Assembly (NCBI GenBank): GCA_017470115.1
Contig: JAFUEZ010000019.1
Span: 1-34,032, forward strand
Reading direction: 5' to 3'
Length of the DNA: 34,032 nucleotides
DNA from: Bacilli bacterium
Lineage (GTDB): Bacteria; Bacillota_I; Bacilli_A; RFN20; CAG-826
Shown here: one piece after another, positions 1 to 8,593 of the stretch
Layout: the number at the start of each line of letters is the position of its first letter
Numbering within the stretch: position 1 is the stretch's first letter
Position numbers and translations under genes: made by a program
The notes under the pieces: model-generated
Databases searched by the model: none
What the model saw: the letters and a program-made list of their open reading frames with translations, nothing else
Told to the model about the DNA's origin: nothing

Positions 1-1506
1 GCAATGAAACTTGCAAGAGAATTGCATAAAGCACCAAGAGAAATTTCTGAATCACACAAAGCTAATCTTTTAAAAAATTAATTAATCTCAAATGTTGAAA
101 GTGCTGGTCCTGTTGTTATTAATTTCTTAGTTAAGAAAGACTCAATTACTGAAATTATAAAGAAAATTATTACTTCAAAAGAAAACTATGGTAGAAATGA
201 CTTTGGAAAGAAAGAAAAAGTTATGGTTGAATATGTCTCTGCTAATCCAACTGGAGACTTACATTTAGGTCACGCAAGAGGTGCCGCATATGGCGATACT
301 TTGACAAGAGTCTTATCATATTGCGGATATGATGTTTTACGTGAATATTATGTCAATGATGCAGGACACCAAATTGCTGTTTTAGGTGAATCATTATATG
401 AAAGATATAAACAAGCACTTGGTTTAGAATTTGATTTAGAAAAAATTGGTTACCAAGGGAAAGATGTTATTAAACTTGCTGAAAAAATCGCTAAGAAAGA
501 TGGTAATAAATGGTTAAACGATGATTCTGAAGAAAGATTTGATTATTTTAGAAAAATTGGAAGAGATCTCGAACTTGATAAAATTAAGGTCGATTTAAAA
601 CTTTATAGATTGGAATTTGATCATTATCAATCAGAACTTGATCTTTATAAATCAGGAAAAGTTGAAAATGTAATCAAAGAACTCAAAATTTCAAATTACA
701 CATATGAAAAAGATGGTGCTCTTTGGTTAAGAACAACAGATTTTGGTGATGATAAAGATAGAGTTTTAATTAAAAGCGATGGAAGTTTAACATATTTCAC
801 ACCTGATATTGCTTATCATAAAGATAAATTTGATAGAGGTTATAAGCATTTAATAAATCTTTTTGGTGCTGATCATCATGGTTATATTGCTAGATTAAAA
901 GCTGCAATGAAGATTTTAGGTTATGATCCTGATGAATTAGAAATCAAAATAGTCCAAATGGTTAGACTTATGGCAAATGGCGAAGAAATGAAAATGTCTA
1001 AACGTACAGGAAATGCGATTACAATCCGTGAACTTTGCGAAGATGTTGGAGTAGATGTTGCTCGTTATTTCTATATTTCTAAACCAATTATTTCTCAACT
1101 TGATTTTGATTTAGATTTAGCACGCAAACAATCCAATGAAAATCCTGTTTATTATATTCAATATGCCTACGCTAGAATTAATTCGATTTTGAATAAACAA
1201 AGCGATTATGAAGTTAAAGATTCTTATCCTTTATTAAAAGAAGAAAAAGAAATTTCCATACTTAAACATTTAGGTGAATTTGAAGGAGTTTTACTTGATA
1301 TTTGTAAGATTAAAGAAGTGAACATTCTTTGCAATTATGCTTATAAACTTGCTCAACTTTTCCATTCTTTCTATAACGATTTTAAAGTTATTGATCCTGA
1401 AAATATTGAATTAACTCGTGAAAGATTAGCACTTGTAAAAGCGACAGGAATTGTACTTAAAAACGTTTTAAATTTACTTGGAATCGAAGCTAAAGATTCA
1501 ATGTAA
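1..1506 (+). CDS. argS: Arginyl-tRNA synthetase, 5'-partial and interrupted by an in-frame stop
   Basis: Class I synthetase that charges tRNA-Arg in the cytosol. The frame is open from base 1 except for a TAA at 79-81; it runs into the window from the left, so the first residues are missing. After the TAA the reading continues without a shift through the end of the N-terminal add-on domain (VESAGPVVINFLV). The HIGH-type motif HLGH lies in NPTGDLHLGHARGAAYGD just after the ATG at 223, and the KMSKS-type motif appears as KMSKRTGN, followed by the DALR anticodon-binding helices. Without the stop it would have about the normal family length. ATG 223 has no Shine-Dalgarno and a protein begun there would lose the whole tRNA D-loop-binding domain, so it is an unlikely true start. 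Family assignment is sure; whether the gene is intact is not. Confidence 0.9.
79..81 (+). other. In-frame TAA inside argS
   Basis: The codon follows ...ANLLKN and is followed by LISNVESAGP in the same frame. One base change from GAA (Glu) would produce it. Mutation, assembly error and readthrough cannot be told apart from sequence alone. Confidence 0.9.
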
Positions 1507-1558
1507 AAAACAATCAAAAAATCATTGAAAAAATTCATGAGAAAAACACATGAAAATT

Positions 1559-1582
1559 AGAGCAAAAAATTGCTCTTTTTTT
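1559..1582 (+). terminator. Rho-independent terminator after argS
   Basis: Stem AGAGCAA / TTGCTCT with an AAAA loop, followed by a run of T. It lies 53 bases after the argS stop. Confidence 0.85.
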
Positions 1583-1810
1583 CTTATATTTTTTTGTAAT
1601 CTTTTTTATTTTGTAAAATATGAAAAATTTGCGACAACAATCGAATTAATTTAAATTTCAAAATTCTTCAAAAATTAAGTTGAAATTAACATTTAAAAAA
1701 ATGACCAAAATTTTTATTGTTTTTTTCTTGAAAATTCTTTATTCTTTTTTTCGTATATTTTTACACGATTTTTGAAAGAACTTTACTTTCAATTTTATAG
1801 GAGTTTCTAA
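1583..1810 (+). promoter_or_regulatory. AT-rich leader region of the pot operon
   Basis: No gene seen. The sequence is extremely A/T rich and no promoter with good spacing stands out (TTGAAA at 1728 and TATATT at 1754 are 20 bases apart). A 7-bp inverted repeat, TTGAAAG (1772-1778) and CTTTCAA (1786-1792), sits just upstream of the potA Shine-Dalgarno (TAGGAG, about 1799-1804). It could be an operator or a hairpin in the leader. Confidence 0.35.
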
Positions 1811-3481
1811 ATGGAAAATAACTACATTATTGATCTCAAAAACGTAAGTAAAATCTTCGATGATGAAACAATTGCTGTTGATGATTTCAATCTTTACGTC
1901 CGAAAGGGTGAGTTTGTCACTTTCTTGGGACCATCAGGCTGTGGAAAATCAACCACTTTAAGAATGATTGCTGGTTTTGAATTTCCATCAAAAGGTTCAA
2001 TCCTTTTAAACGGTAAAGACATTTCGAATGTGCCACCAAACAAAAGACCAATTAATATGGTTTTTCAACGTTACGCCTTATTCCCACACTTAGATGTTTA
2101 TGAGAATATTGCATTTGGTTTAAGACTTAAACGTATTCCTGTTTTAAAAACTGATAAACAAGGAAATAAAGTTCTTGAAATCGATAAAAAGAAAATTAAA
2201 GAATTAAAAAGCGAATATAAATTAATTCAAAGAAATAAACATCTTGATGAGGCTGAAAAAAGCGAGAAATTAAACGGTTTACAATCTCAAATCGATTATT
2301 TAAAAGCTAATCCTGTTGAAAGCTACAATTATGTTAAACTTTCTGAAAAAGAGATTGATAATAAAGTTGCTCGTGCTTTAAAAATTGTTGACCTTGAAGC
2401 TCTTGAAGATAGAGATATTTCAACTCTTTCTGGTGGTCAACAACAACGTGTTGCTATTGCTAGAGCTATTGTTAACGAGCCAGAAATCTTACTTTTAGAT
2501 GAACCACTTGGTGCACTAGATTTAAAAATGAGAAAAGAGATGCAAATCGAACTTAAAGAAATGCATAAAAAACTTGGCATTACTTTTATTTATGTTACTC
2601 ACGACCAAGAAGAAGCACTCACAATGTCAGATACTATTGTTATTATGAAAGATGGTGTCATTCAACAAATTGGTACACCAAAGAAAATCTATGATGAACC
2701 AAAGAATGCTTTTGTTGCTGACTTTATTGGCGAATCAAATATTTATAACGGAACAATTGTTGGAGATAAGAAGGTTAGATTCTTAGATCATAATTTCGAT
2801 TGTGAAGATGAGTTCCAACTCAATGAGAAAGTTGATGTTGTCGTAAGACCTGAAGATGTCATTATTTCTGAAAAAGGTGGAATGATTGAAGGCGTTATTG
2901 ATAATAAGATTTTTAAAGGTGTTAATTATCAATATGTCATCATGATTGGAAAGAATGAATTACTCTTAAAGTCAACAAAAGATTATGAAGTTGGCACAAA
3001 AGTCGGACTTAATATTGAACCAGATGGCATCCACATCATGAAGAAAGACTTCTTAGTCAATATTTATACAGATGCTTGGATTGATAAAAATAATCATGTC
3101 ATGATTGATGATTCTCCATTTGATTGTGATGTTACTCAACTTTTAGCTGGATCAACTCTTGATGAAGAAGGCTACTTAGTTAGTGCTGATAAAGCTCATA
3201 AATATGATTTAAAAGATGCTGATGTTGTTGCTGAAATCGCAAAAGATAAAATCGAAATTATTGATGATATCGAAAGTGAAGAAGCACAAATTGTTGGCTC
3301 AATTGTTGACTCAATTTATATTGGTGATCACTATAGATACATTGTTAGAACAGAAAACGAAGAGGATTTCGTTTTAGATTCTCAATATTCGTATAACTTA
3401 GATGATAAAGTTGGACTTAAAGTAAATAAGGAAGACATTAAACTTCGACTCAAAAAAGAGGTAAGTGTCTATGAAATTTAG
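1811..3481 (+). CDS. potA: Spermidine/putrescine ABC transporter ATP-binding protein PotA, long form
   Basis: Cytoplasmic ATPase that powers polyamine import through PotB and PotC. Walker A is GPSGCGKST (residues 40-48), the Q-loop is VFQRYALFP, the signature LSGGQ is at 206-210, Walker B LLLDEP starts at 227 and the H-loop His is 264. At 556 aa it is about 200 residues longer than common PotA. A Lys/Glu-rich, probably helical insertion of about 70 residues (109-182) separates the Q-loop from the signature, and the C-terminal half (from about 300) looks like two copies of a TOBE-type beta domain. A similar enlarged PotA is known from mycoplasmas. The start has a Shine-Dalgarno TAGGAG 6 bases upstream. 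First gene of potABCD; its end overlaps potB. Confidence 0.95.
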   Translation: MENNYIIDLKNVSKIFDDETIAVDDFNLYVRKGEFVTFLGPSGCGKSTTLRMIAGFEFPSKGSILLNGKDISNVPPNKRPINMVFQRYALFPHLDVYENIAFGLRLKRIPVLKTDKQGNKVLEIDKKKIKELKSEYKLIQRNKHLDEAEKSEKLNGLQSQIDYLKANPVESYNYVKLSEKEIDNKVARALKIVDLEALEDRDISTLSGGQQQRVAIARAIVNEPEILLLDEPLGALDLKMRKEMQIELKEMHKKLGITFIYVTHDQEEALTMSDTIVIMKDGVIQQIGTPKKIYDEPKNAFVADFIGESNIYNGTIVGDKKVRFLDHNFDCEDEFQLNEKVDVVVRPEDVIISEKGGMIEGVIDNKIFKGVNYQYVIMIGKNELLLKSTKDYEVGTKVGLNIEPDGIHIMKKDFLVNIYTDAWIDKNNHVMIDDSPFDCDVTQLLAGSTLDEEGYLVSADKAHKYDLKDADVVAEIAKDKIEIIDDIESEEAQIVGSIVDSIYIGDHYRYIVRTENEEDFVLDSQYSYNLDDKVGLKVNKEDIKLRLKKEVSVYEI

Positions 3482-4268
3482 ATTTCAAAGAAAGTTTCTT
3501 TGCATCCCTTATTGGCTTTTCTTGGTTCTATTTGTTGTAGTTCCTATTTTCTTTATTGTTTTTTATGCATTTACTGATGGTAGTGGACACTTTACATGGG
3601 ATGCAGTAGTAGAGTTTTTTACAACAAATAATAAATTAAATGTTTTAGTTCAATCTTTACTCTTCTCAACGTTAAACACGATTTTGTGTTTAGCAATTGG
3701 GTATCCAATCTCATATTTACTTGCAAATAAAAAATATAATACAAAATATGTTTTAGTTCTTTTATTTGTCATGCCAATGTGGATTAACTTCGTTTTAAGA
3801 ACTGGTGCTACTCGTGATGTTCTCTCTTGGCTAGGAATCAATGGTGGTACTCATCCTTATGTAGCAACAATGATTGGTTTAGTTTATAACTATTTACCAT
3901 TCGTTATTCTTCCTTTATATACAACCATGTTAAAACTTGATCAATCTCAAATTGAAGCTGCAAGTGATTTAGGTTGTAATAGAATTCAAGTTTTTACAAA
4001 AAGCATTATTCCTCAATCAATACCAGGAATTGTCTCTGCTGCTCAAATGGTTTTCATGCCAACAATGTCAAGTTATGTCATTCCTGAAACATTATCTGAG
4101 GGAAAAATTGTTTTATTTGGTAATTCAATTTATTTAGGTTTTGCAAATAACCAATGGAATTCAAGCTCATTTATGGCAATTATTATGCTTATAATCATTG
4201 GTATTTCAATGCTTGCAACTCGTAATTTTTCTGAAAAAGATTCAGGGAAAGGAGGTACAGCATGGTAA
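3471..4268 (+). CDS. potB: Spermidine/putrescine ABC transporter permease PotB
   Basis: Inner permease subunit, about six membrane helices, of the polyamine importer. The EAA loop that docks on PotA is seen in QIEAASDLGCNRIQVF followed by IIPQSIPGI. I chose ATG 3471 (MKFRFQRK) because GAGG at 3458-3461 lies 9 bases before it. A GTG at 3465 in the same frame is too close to that site. It overlaps the end of potA by 11 bases, and its stop overlaps the potC start, so the three are translationally coupled. Confidence 0.93.
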   Translation: MKFRFQRKFLCIPYWLFLVLFVVVPIFFIVFYAFTDGSGHFTWDAVVEFFTTNNKLNVLVQSLLFSTLNTILCLAIGYPISYLLANKKYNTKYVLVLLFVMPMWINFVLRTGATRDVLSWLGINGGTHPYVATMIGLVYNYLPFVILPLYTTMLKLDQSQIEAASDLGCNRIQVFTKSIIPQSIPGIVSAAQMVFMPTMSSYVIPETLSEGKIVLFGNSIYLGFANNQWNSSSFMAIIMLIIIGISMLATRNFSEKDSGKGGTAW

Positions 4269-5119
4269 AGAAAATATTTGCTTATTCCTACATTTATTTC
4301 ATTCTTCTTTTAATGTATGTTCCAATTTTTGTTTTAATCGTTTTCTCATTTACTAACGCAACTTATATTGGAACATGGAACGGTTTCTCATTTGATTTAT
4401 ATGGAAAATTATTCCAATCAGAAGAAATCATGATTGCTTTAGGAAATACGGTAATCATCGCAATTATTAGTGCTTTTGTTTCAACTGTCTTAGGTACACT
4501 TGGAGCAATTGGTGGCTTCTATAGTAAGAAAAAGAGTAGAGCAGCTTTAGAAACTATTAACCAAATTCCAGTTGTTAATGCTGAAATTGTTATGGCTCTT
4601 TCTCTTGTTGTTATGTTCGTTTTTGTTGGTAATGTTATTTTTAGAGGAGCAAATTTATTTAGCTTCTGGACATTGCTTGCTGGTCATGTTGTTTTAAGCG
4701 CTCCATTTGTTTATTTAAACGTTAAACCTAAATTACAACAAATGGATCCATCACTTTACGAAGCAGCACTTGACTTAGGTTGCTCTCCAAGTAGAGCCTT
4801 ACGTCAAGCTGTTTTACCAGAAATTATTCCTGGAGTTATTAGTGGATTCATGCTTGCAGTAACTCTTTCACTTGATGACTTTATTATTACAGCTTTCACA
4901 AGAGGTTCTGGTTTACTTTCAGGAGAAGGAAACATTGAAACATTATCAACACTTGTTCAAGCAAAAATTAAAAAAGGTCCAATTCCAGCCGAAATGAGAC
5001 CTTTGACAACTATTATCTTTATCATCGTTTTACTTGTTGTCTTATTTATTTCGCTAAATAGAAACAAGAACGTCAGCAGAGGTGCTTTAAGACGTAAGAA
5101 ATTAAGAGAGAGGGCCTAA
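4262..5119 (+). CDS. potC: Spermidine/putrescine ABC transporter permease PotC
   Basis: Second permease subunit, with about six membrane helices. The EAA loop reads SLYEAALDLGCSPSRALRQ and then VLPEIIPGV. A strong Shine-Dalgarno (AAAGGAGGT, from about 4248) lies inside the end of potB, and the ATG overlaps potB's stop by 7 bases. Length of 285 aa is normal for the family. It is followed 2 bases later by the substrate-binding lipoprotein, the usual potABCD order. Confidence 0.93.
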   Translation: MVKKIFAYSYIYFILLLMYVPIFVLIVFSFTNATYIGTWNGFSFDLYGKLFQSEEIMIALGNTVIIAIISAFVSTVLGTLGAIGGFYSKKKSRAALETINQIPVVNAEIVMALSLVVMFVFVGNVIFRGANLFSFWTLLAGHVVLSAPFVYLNVKPKLQQMDPSLYEAALDLGCSPSRALRQAVLPEIIPGVISGFMLAVTLSLDDFIITAFTRGSGLLSGEGNIETLSTLVQAKIKKGPIPAEMRPLTTIIFIIVLLVVLFISLNRNKNVSRGALRRKKLRERA

Positions 5120-5121
5120 AA

Positions 5122-6909
5122 ATGAAAAAAATATTTGCAAATAGAGCAGTTTTAGGTGTTGCTCTTATCTCATTGCTTTCTCCAATTATCTCTTCTTGCT
5201 CAGAAGAAAGTGATGTTGGAAATACAATTTACATCCATGTTTTAAACGCTGAAGATTATATGGATGATGAACTTCTTACAGGTTTTGAAGAAGAAGTTTA
5301 TGAAAATGATCATAAACGTGTCAAGGTTATTTATGAAACATATGACACAAATGAAACCATGTATAACACTTTAAAAACAGGTAAACAAACTTATGACTTA
5401 CTTTGCTGCAGTGACTATATGATTCAACGTCTTGCACGTGAGGAACTTATTGGTTCATTTGCTCCATTTATGGATGATGGATCTTTATCAAATTACACAG
5501 ATTATGTTTCACCATTTTTAGCTGATTATTCAGGTAACGAAGCAGGAAAATTAAATCAAATTGCTGTTCAAATTCCTAACGGAACAGATACTGATGGAAA
5601 CGTAATTTATGATGAGACACATAATTTAAGTGAATATGCTGTTGGTTATATGTGGGGTACATTAGGTATTCTTTATAATCCAGAATTAATCGTTGAGAAA
5701 AACGGAAAAATATTTAAATCAAAAGAAGAATATAAGGACTTAAGTGACGAAGAACTCCAAGAAGCAATTGTTGAAGATTTTTCATCTTTAGATGGCTATT
5801 CTTATCTTTGGGAAGAAGAATTTAAAGGTACTCAATCAATTAAAGACTCAATGAGAGATACTTATGCTGTTGGTATTTTTGAAGTTTATAAAGATCAATT
5901 TAATAAAGAATCAACCTCATATATTTCTGATTATGATGCTAGAAATGAATTATTTAATAGTTGTGATGATGCAACAATTAAAAAAGTTCAAGATGTTTTG
6001 ATTGATTTAAAGGATAATATATTTGGCTTTGAAGTCGATAGTGGAAAAGACGATATCGTTACTAAAAAAATTGGTGTCAATATTGCTTGGAGTGGTGATG
6101 CAACAAACTCAATTGGAAGAGGATATTACGCTGATGATGATTGGGAAGAAGTTAGAGAAGAAGATGATCAAGTTGTTCTTTATTACACAATTCCTCAACT
6201 TGGAGCTAATATTTGGTTTGATGCTTGGGCTCAACCTTTAAGAGATGCTGAATATTACGATTCTGATGAATGTAAATACACCATTGAATTCTTAAATTAT
6301 CTTAATGATCCATGGAATGCAATGGATAACATGTCATATAACGGATATACAACTTTTGTTGGAAGCACATTTGATGATGATGAAGTCTTAAATTATATAC
6401 TTTATTCATATGATTTAACTGATGAAGAGGATCCTGTAGGAACTGCAGAACTTGATGAATATGATTTAAGTTATTATTTCGATTTTGTCGATGATGATGG
6501 AAATCCTTTAACAGAACTTAGCGTTACTGTTCGTGACCCATTTGCAGAAACTGAAGAAGAAGGATTAGAAGCAGATGGAAGAGAATTTACATTTACTGAT
6601 GAAAACGGTGATGGGAAACTCGATATAAAGATTAAAACTGACCTTTCAAGTTATGAAGGGAGAAGTTTAATTGCTCAATATCCATGTACATCTGATATTG
6701 AAAATCTTTATGTTATGAGAGATTTTGGATCTCAAAACGATAAAATTGTCTCAATGTGGGAAAATGTTAAAGTTAACCCTTTACCTGTTTGGGTAGTTGT
6801 TGTACTTGTAACATTTATTGTTGGTGTGTTAGGTTATCTTGCAAGCTTTAATGCAATTAAACGCTATAAAGTTAAAAAGAGAAAAGCCTTAAGAAATCAA
6901 CAACAATAG
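5122..6909 (+). CDS. potD: Polyamine-binding lipoprotein PotD-like, enlarged, with C-terminal membrane anchor
   Basis: Extracytoplasmic solute-binding subunit of the polyamine importer. The N-terminus is a lipoprotein signal with the lipobox ISSC and Cys26. Family features such as YDLLCCSDYMIQRL and YMWGTLGILYNP are present. At 595 aa it is about 240 residues longer than usual PotD. The extra mass includes very acidic segments after residue 400, among them DENGDGKLDI, which resembles a calcium-binding loop. A hydrophobic helix near the C-terminus (about 554-576) is followed by basic residues. The protein would thus be anchored at both ends, by lipid and by a helix. The acidic surface fits binding of polycationic ligands, but that is inference. 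Confidence 0.88.
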   Translation: MKKIFANRAVLGVALISLLSPIISSCSEESDVGNTIYIHVLNAEDYMDDELLTGFEEEVYENDHKRVKVIYETYDTNETMYNTLKTGKQTYDLLCCSDYMIQRLAREELIGSFAPFMDDGSLSNYTDYVSPFLADYSGNEAGKLNQIAVQIPNGTDTDGNVIYDETHNLSEYAVGYMWGTLGILYNPELIVEKNGKIFKSKEEYKDLSDEELQEAIVEDFSSLDGYSYLWEEEFKGTQSIKDSMRDTYAVGIFEVYKDQFNKESTSYISDYDARNELFNSCDDATIKKVQDVLIDLKDNIFGFEVDSGKDDIVTKKIGVNIAWSGDATNSIGRGYYADDDWEEVREEDDQVVLYYTIPQLGANIWFDAWAQPLRDAEYYDSDECKYTIEFLNYLNDPWNAMDNMSYNGYTTFVGSTFDDDEVLNYILYSYDLTDEEDPVGTAELDEYDLSYYFDFVDDDGNPLTELSVTVRDPFAETEEEGLEADGREFTFTDENGDGKLDIKIKTDLSSYEGRSLIAQYPCTSDIENLYVMRDFGSQNDKIVSMWENVKVNPLPVWVVVVLVTFIVGVLGYLASFNAIKRYKVKKRKALRNQQQ

Positions 6910-6920
6910 AATAAATAGAA

Positions 6921-6965
6921 AAATAGGTGCAAGAAATTAAAAATTCTTGCACTTATTACCTATTT
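6921..6965 (+). terminator. Hairpin terminator after potD
   Basis: Stem GTGCAAGAA (6927-6935) / TTCTTGCAC (6944-6952), extended by an outer arm AAATAGG / CCTATTT. The T-run is poor. The 3' arm contains the -35 box of the next promoter. Confidence 0.6.
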
Positions 6966-6976
6966 AATGATATAGT
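6948..6976 (+). promoter_or_regulatory. Promoter of tRNA-Cys
   Basis: TTGCAC (6948-6953), a 17-base spacer, then TATAGT (6971-6976) with an extended TG (6968-6969). The -35 box lies in the 3' arm of the potD terminator hairpin. Confidence 0.65.
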
Positions 6977-6995
6977 TAAAAACGCGCAATTGAAT

Positions 6996-7070
6996 GCTTC
7001 CTTAGCCAAGTTGGTAAGGCAATTGACTGCAACTCAATGATCAGTGGTTCGAGTCCGCTAGGAAGCTCCA
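6996..7070 (+). tRNA. tRNA-Cys (GCA)
   Basis: Acceptor stem GCTTCCT / AGGAAGC, anticodon loop CTGCAAC on stem ATTGA / TCAAT, T-arm GTGGTTCGAGTCCGC, discriminator T as expected for Cys, and an encoded CCA at 7068-7070. Confidence 0.95.
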
Positions 7071-7098
7071 ATTTCCTTATTTAATTTAATTTCAATTG

Positions 7099-7107
7099 TG
7101 CTATAAT
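7099..7107 (+). promoter_or_regulatory. Extended -10 promoter of tRNA-Pro
   Basis: TG at 7099-7100 followed by one base and a perfect TATAAT (7102-7107), 11 bases before the tRNA. No good -35 box is seen, as is common for extended -10 promoters. Confidence 0.6.
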
Positions 7108-7118
7108 ATTAAAACGTT

Positions 7119-7195
7119 CGGGGCGTAGCGTAGCTTGGTATCGCGTCTGCTTTGGGAGCAGAAGGTCGCAGGTTCAAATCCTGTCGCCCCGACCA
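7119..7195 (+). tRNA. tRNA-Pro (TGG)
   Basis: Acceptor stem CGGGGCG / CGCCCCG, anticodon loop TTTGGGA on stem TCTGC / GCAGA, T-arm CAGGTTCAAATCCTG, discriminator A, encoded CCA at 7193-7195. Confidence 0.95.
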
Positions 7196-7209
7196 GATTC
7201 AATTATTTG

Positions 7210-7232
7210 CAACCTATTATAGGTTGTTTTTT
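7210..7232 (+). terminator. Terminator after the tRNA genes
   Basis: Stem CAACCTA / TAGGTTG with a three-base loop and six T. Confidence 0.85.
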
Positions 7233-7233
7233 A

Positions 7234-7473
7234 TTAGAATAAGTTTCAAAATTACAAAATGAAATGTAAAAATTAGAATTAATATCTTTGAAAAACCTTG
7301 CAAATCTTACTTGTTTTTAACTAATTGTCATTTCATCCAGACTATAATGTAATTTTCAGGCGTTTTATAATTTCGGATTTTTATCGCAAAAAATTGAACT
7401 GTTGCAACTATTAAATATTAAATTATGTCTATATAAAATATAATAAGATAGTCACAAGTGAAGGAGTTATATT
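7234..7473 (+). promoter_or_regulatory. Non-coding leader upstream of the DUF1295 gene
   Basis: No gene seen in 240 bases. TATAAT at 7343-7348 and again at 7439-7444 could be -10 boxes but neither has a convincing -35 partner. The segment contains one copy (7291-7304) of the AAAAACCYTGCAAA motif. A Shine-Dalgarno GAAGGAG lies just before the ATG at 7474. Confidence 0.4.
7291..7304 (+). repeat. AAAAACCYTGCAAA motif, copy 1
   Basis: AAAAACCTTGCAAA in the leader of the DUF1295 gene; identical 14-mers occur at 12781 (minus strand) and 19160. Confidence 0.6.
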
Positions 7474-8430
7474 ATGAAGAATATTATCTTAGCTGTTATT
7501 CTTGGTCTAACTATTGCTGCATGTCCTCTTTTATATTTCTTAGTAGGGCCTCAATTAACAGAGGAGCAATTAAGAATTGGGCTAGTATTACTTTATATTG
7601 TTGGTGGTAGTTTCTTATATTGTTTTGTTGTTGGCGAACTTACAAGAAATAACAGTCAAATGGATAAATTATGGTCTATTTTGCCTATTGCTTATACATG
7701 GGTTATTGCTGGAATGGGTGGAATGACACCAAGATTAATAATTATGGCAATTCTTGCGACTTTATGGGGAGTAAGATTGACATTTAATTTTGGAAGAAAA
7801 GGTGCATATAAAATAAAATTCTGGGAAGGAGAAGAAGATTATAGATGGGTTTATTTAAGATCCCAAAAAATATTCCAACCAAGATGGAAATGGATGTTAT
7901 TTAATTTCTTCTTTATTTCTTTATATCAAAATTTAATAGTTTTATTAATTACTATTCCTGCATTAGCTAGTGTTGGGTCTGAAGCAGAACTTAATTGGCT
8001 AGATTTTCTTGCAATTGGTTTATTTGTTGGCTCTCTTTTACTTGAAACAATTGCCGATGAACAACAAAATAAGTTTCAAACCGCAAAACGGAAAATGATT
8101 AAGGAAGGTAAAAAACTTGAAGAATTACCTGATCCATATAATAAAGGATTTAATACATTAGGATTATGGAATCATTCAAGACACCCTAATTATTTAGGCG
8201 AGCAAATGGTTTGGATTTCTTTTTATGTTTTCTCTATGGCAGCAGGAGTTGGTTATTTTAACTGGACTGCAATTGGTGCTTTACTACTGGTAATCTTATT
8301 CTTAGGTAGTTCAACATTTGGTGAAGGAATTAGCGGTTCTAAATATCCTGAATACGCTGAATACAAAAAGAAAGTTTCAAGATATATTCCTTGGATACCT
8401 TATAGAAAGAAAAACCCTGCAAAACCTTAA
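7474..8430 (+). CDS. DUF1295 / steroid-5-alpha-reductase-like membrane protein
   Basis: A 318-aa protein with about seven or eight hydrophobic helices. The family signature is seen in FGRKGAYKIKFWEGEEDYRW, the acidic ADEQQNKFQ segment, and NHSRHPNYLGEQ (from residue 233). The last is the conserved C-terminal motif shared by DUF1295, steroid 5-alpha reductases and isoprenylcysteine methyltransferases, where it helps bind the cofactor. The substrate is unknown; a role in lipid or isoprenoid modification is only family-based. It starts after a good Shine-Dalgarno (GAAGGAG, 7461-7467) and is monocistronic, ending before a small hairpin. The last codons (NPAKP) overlap a copy of the recurrent 14-bp motif. 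Confidence 0.85.
   Translation: MKNIILAVILGLTIAACPLLYFLVGPQLTEEQLRIGLVLLYIVGGSFLYCFVVGELTRNNSQMDKLWSILPIAYTWVIAGMGGMTPRLIIMAILATLWGVRLTFNFGRKGAYKIKFWEGEEDYRWVYLRSQKIFQPRWKWMLFNFFFISLYQNLIVLLITIPALASVGSEAELNWLDFLAIGLFVGSLLLETIADEQQNKFQTAKRKMIKEGKKLEELPDPYNKGFNTLGLWNHSRHPNYLGEQMVWISFYVFSMAAGVGYFNWTAIGALLLVILFLGSSTFGEGISGSKYPEYAEYKKKVSRYIPWIPYRKKNPAKP
8410..8423 (+). repeat. AAAAACCYTGCAAA motif, copy 2
   Basis: AAAAACCCTGCAAA at the very end of the DUF1295 reading frame. The copy at 11114 shares the C variant and the following A. Confidence 0.55.
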
Positions 8431-8467
8431 TAATTTTATAGATTTATTGATAAAATAAAAATACTAG

Positions 8468-8487
8468 AAAACTACTAGTAGTTTTTT
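8468..8487 (+). terminator. Possible terminator after the DUF1295 gene
   Basis: Palindrome AAAACTACTAGTAGTTTT continued by two more T. The stem is weak and A/T rich. Confidence 0.45.
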
Positions 8488-8555
8488 AGTAGTTAAATTG
8501 AAGATATTCGATTACAAAATAGTACAAAAAAATAAAATTTAATATTTATTTTTCT

Positions 8556-8582
8556 TTTCTTTTGAAAAGAAAGTTTTATAAT
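8556..8582 (+). promoter_or_regulatory. MATE gene promoter with palindrome
   Basis: TATAAT at 8577-8582 lies 11 bases before the start codon. Directly upstream is a perfect odd palindrome, TTTCTTTT-G-AAAAGAAA (8556-8572), covering where a -35 box would sit. It may be a repressor site. The transcript would have a leader of only a few bases. Confidence 0.45.
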
Positions 8583-8593
8583 TTTCATTTGTT

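Noticed and set aside
6023-6241. A 72-codon plus-strand frame inside potD
   Set aside because: It is out of frame with a clear potD gene and has no family resemblance or ribosome site.
7325-7362. Minus-strand TATAGTCTGGATGAAA, like the 3' end of an FMN riboswitch
   Set aside because: The rest of the FMN aptamer is absent and no gene follows on the minus strand before the tRNAs. At most a relic; chance is likely.
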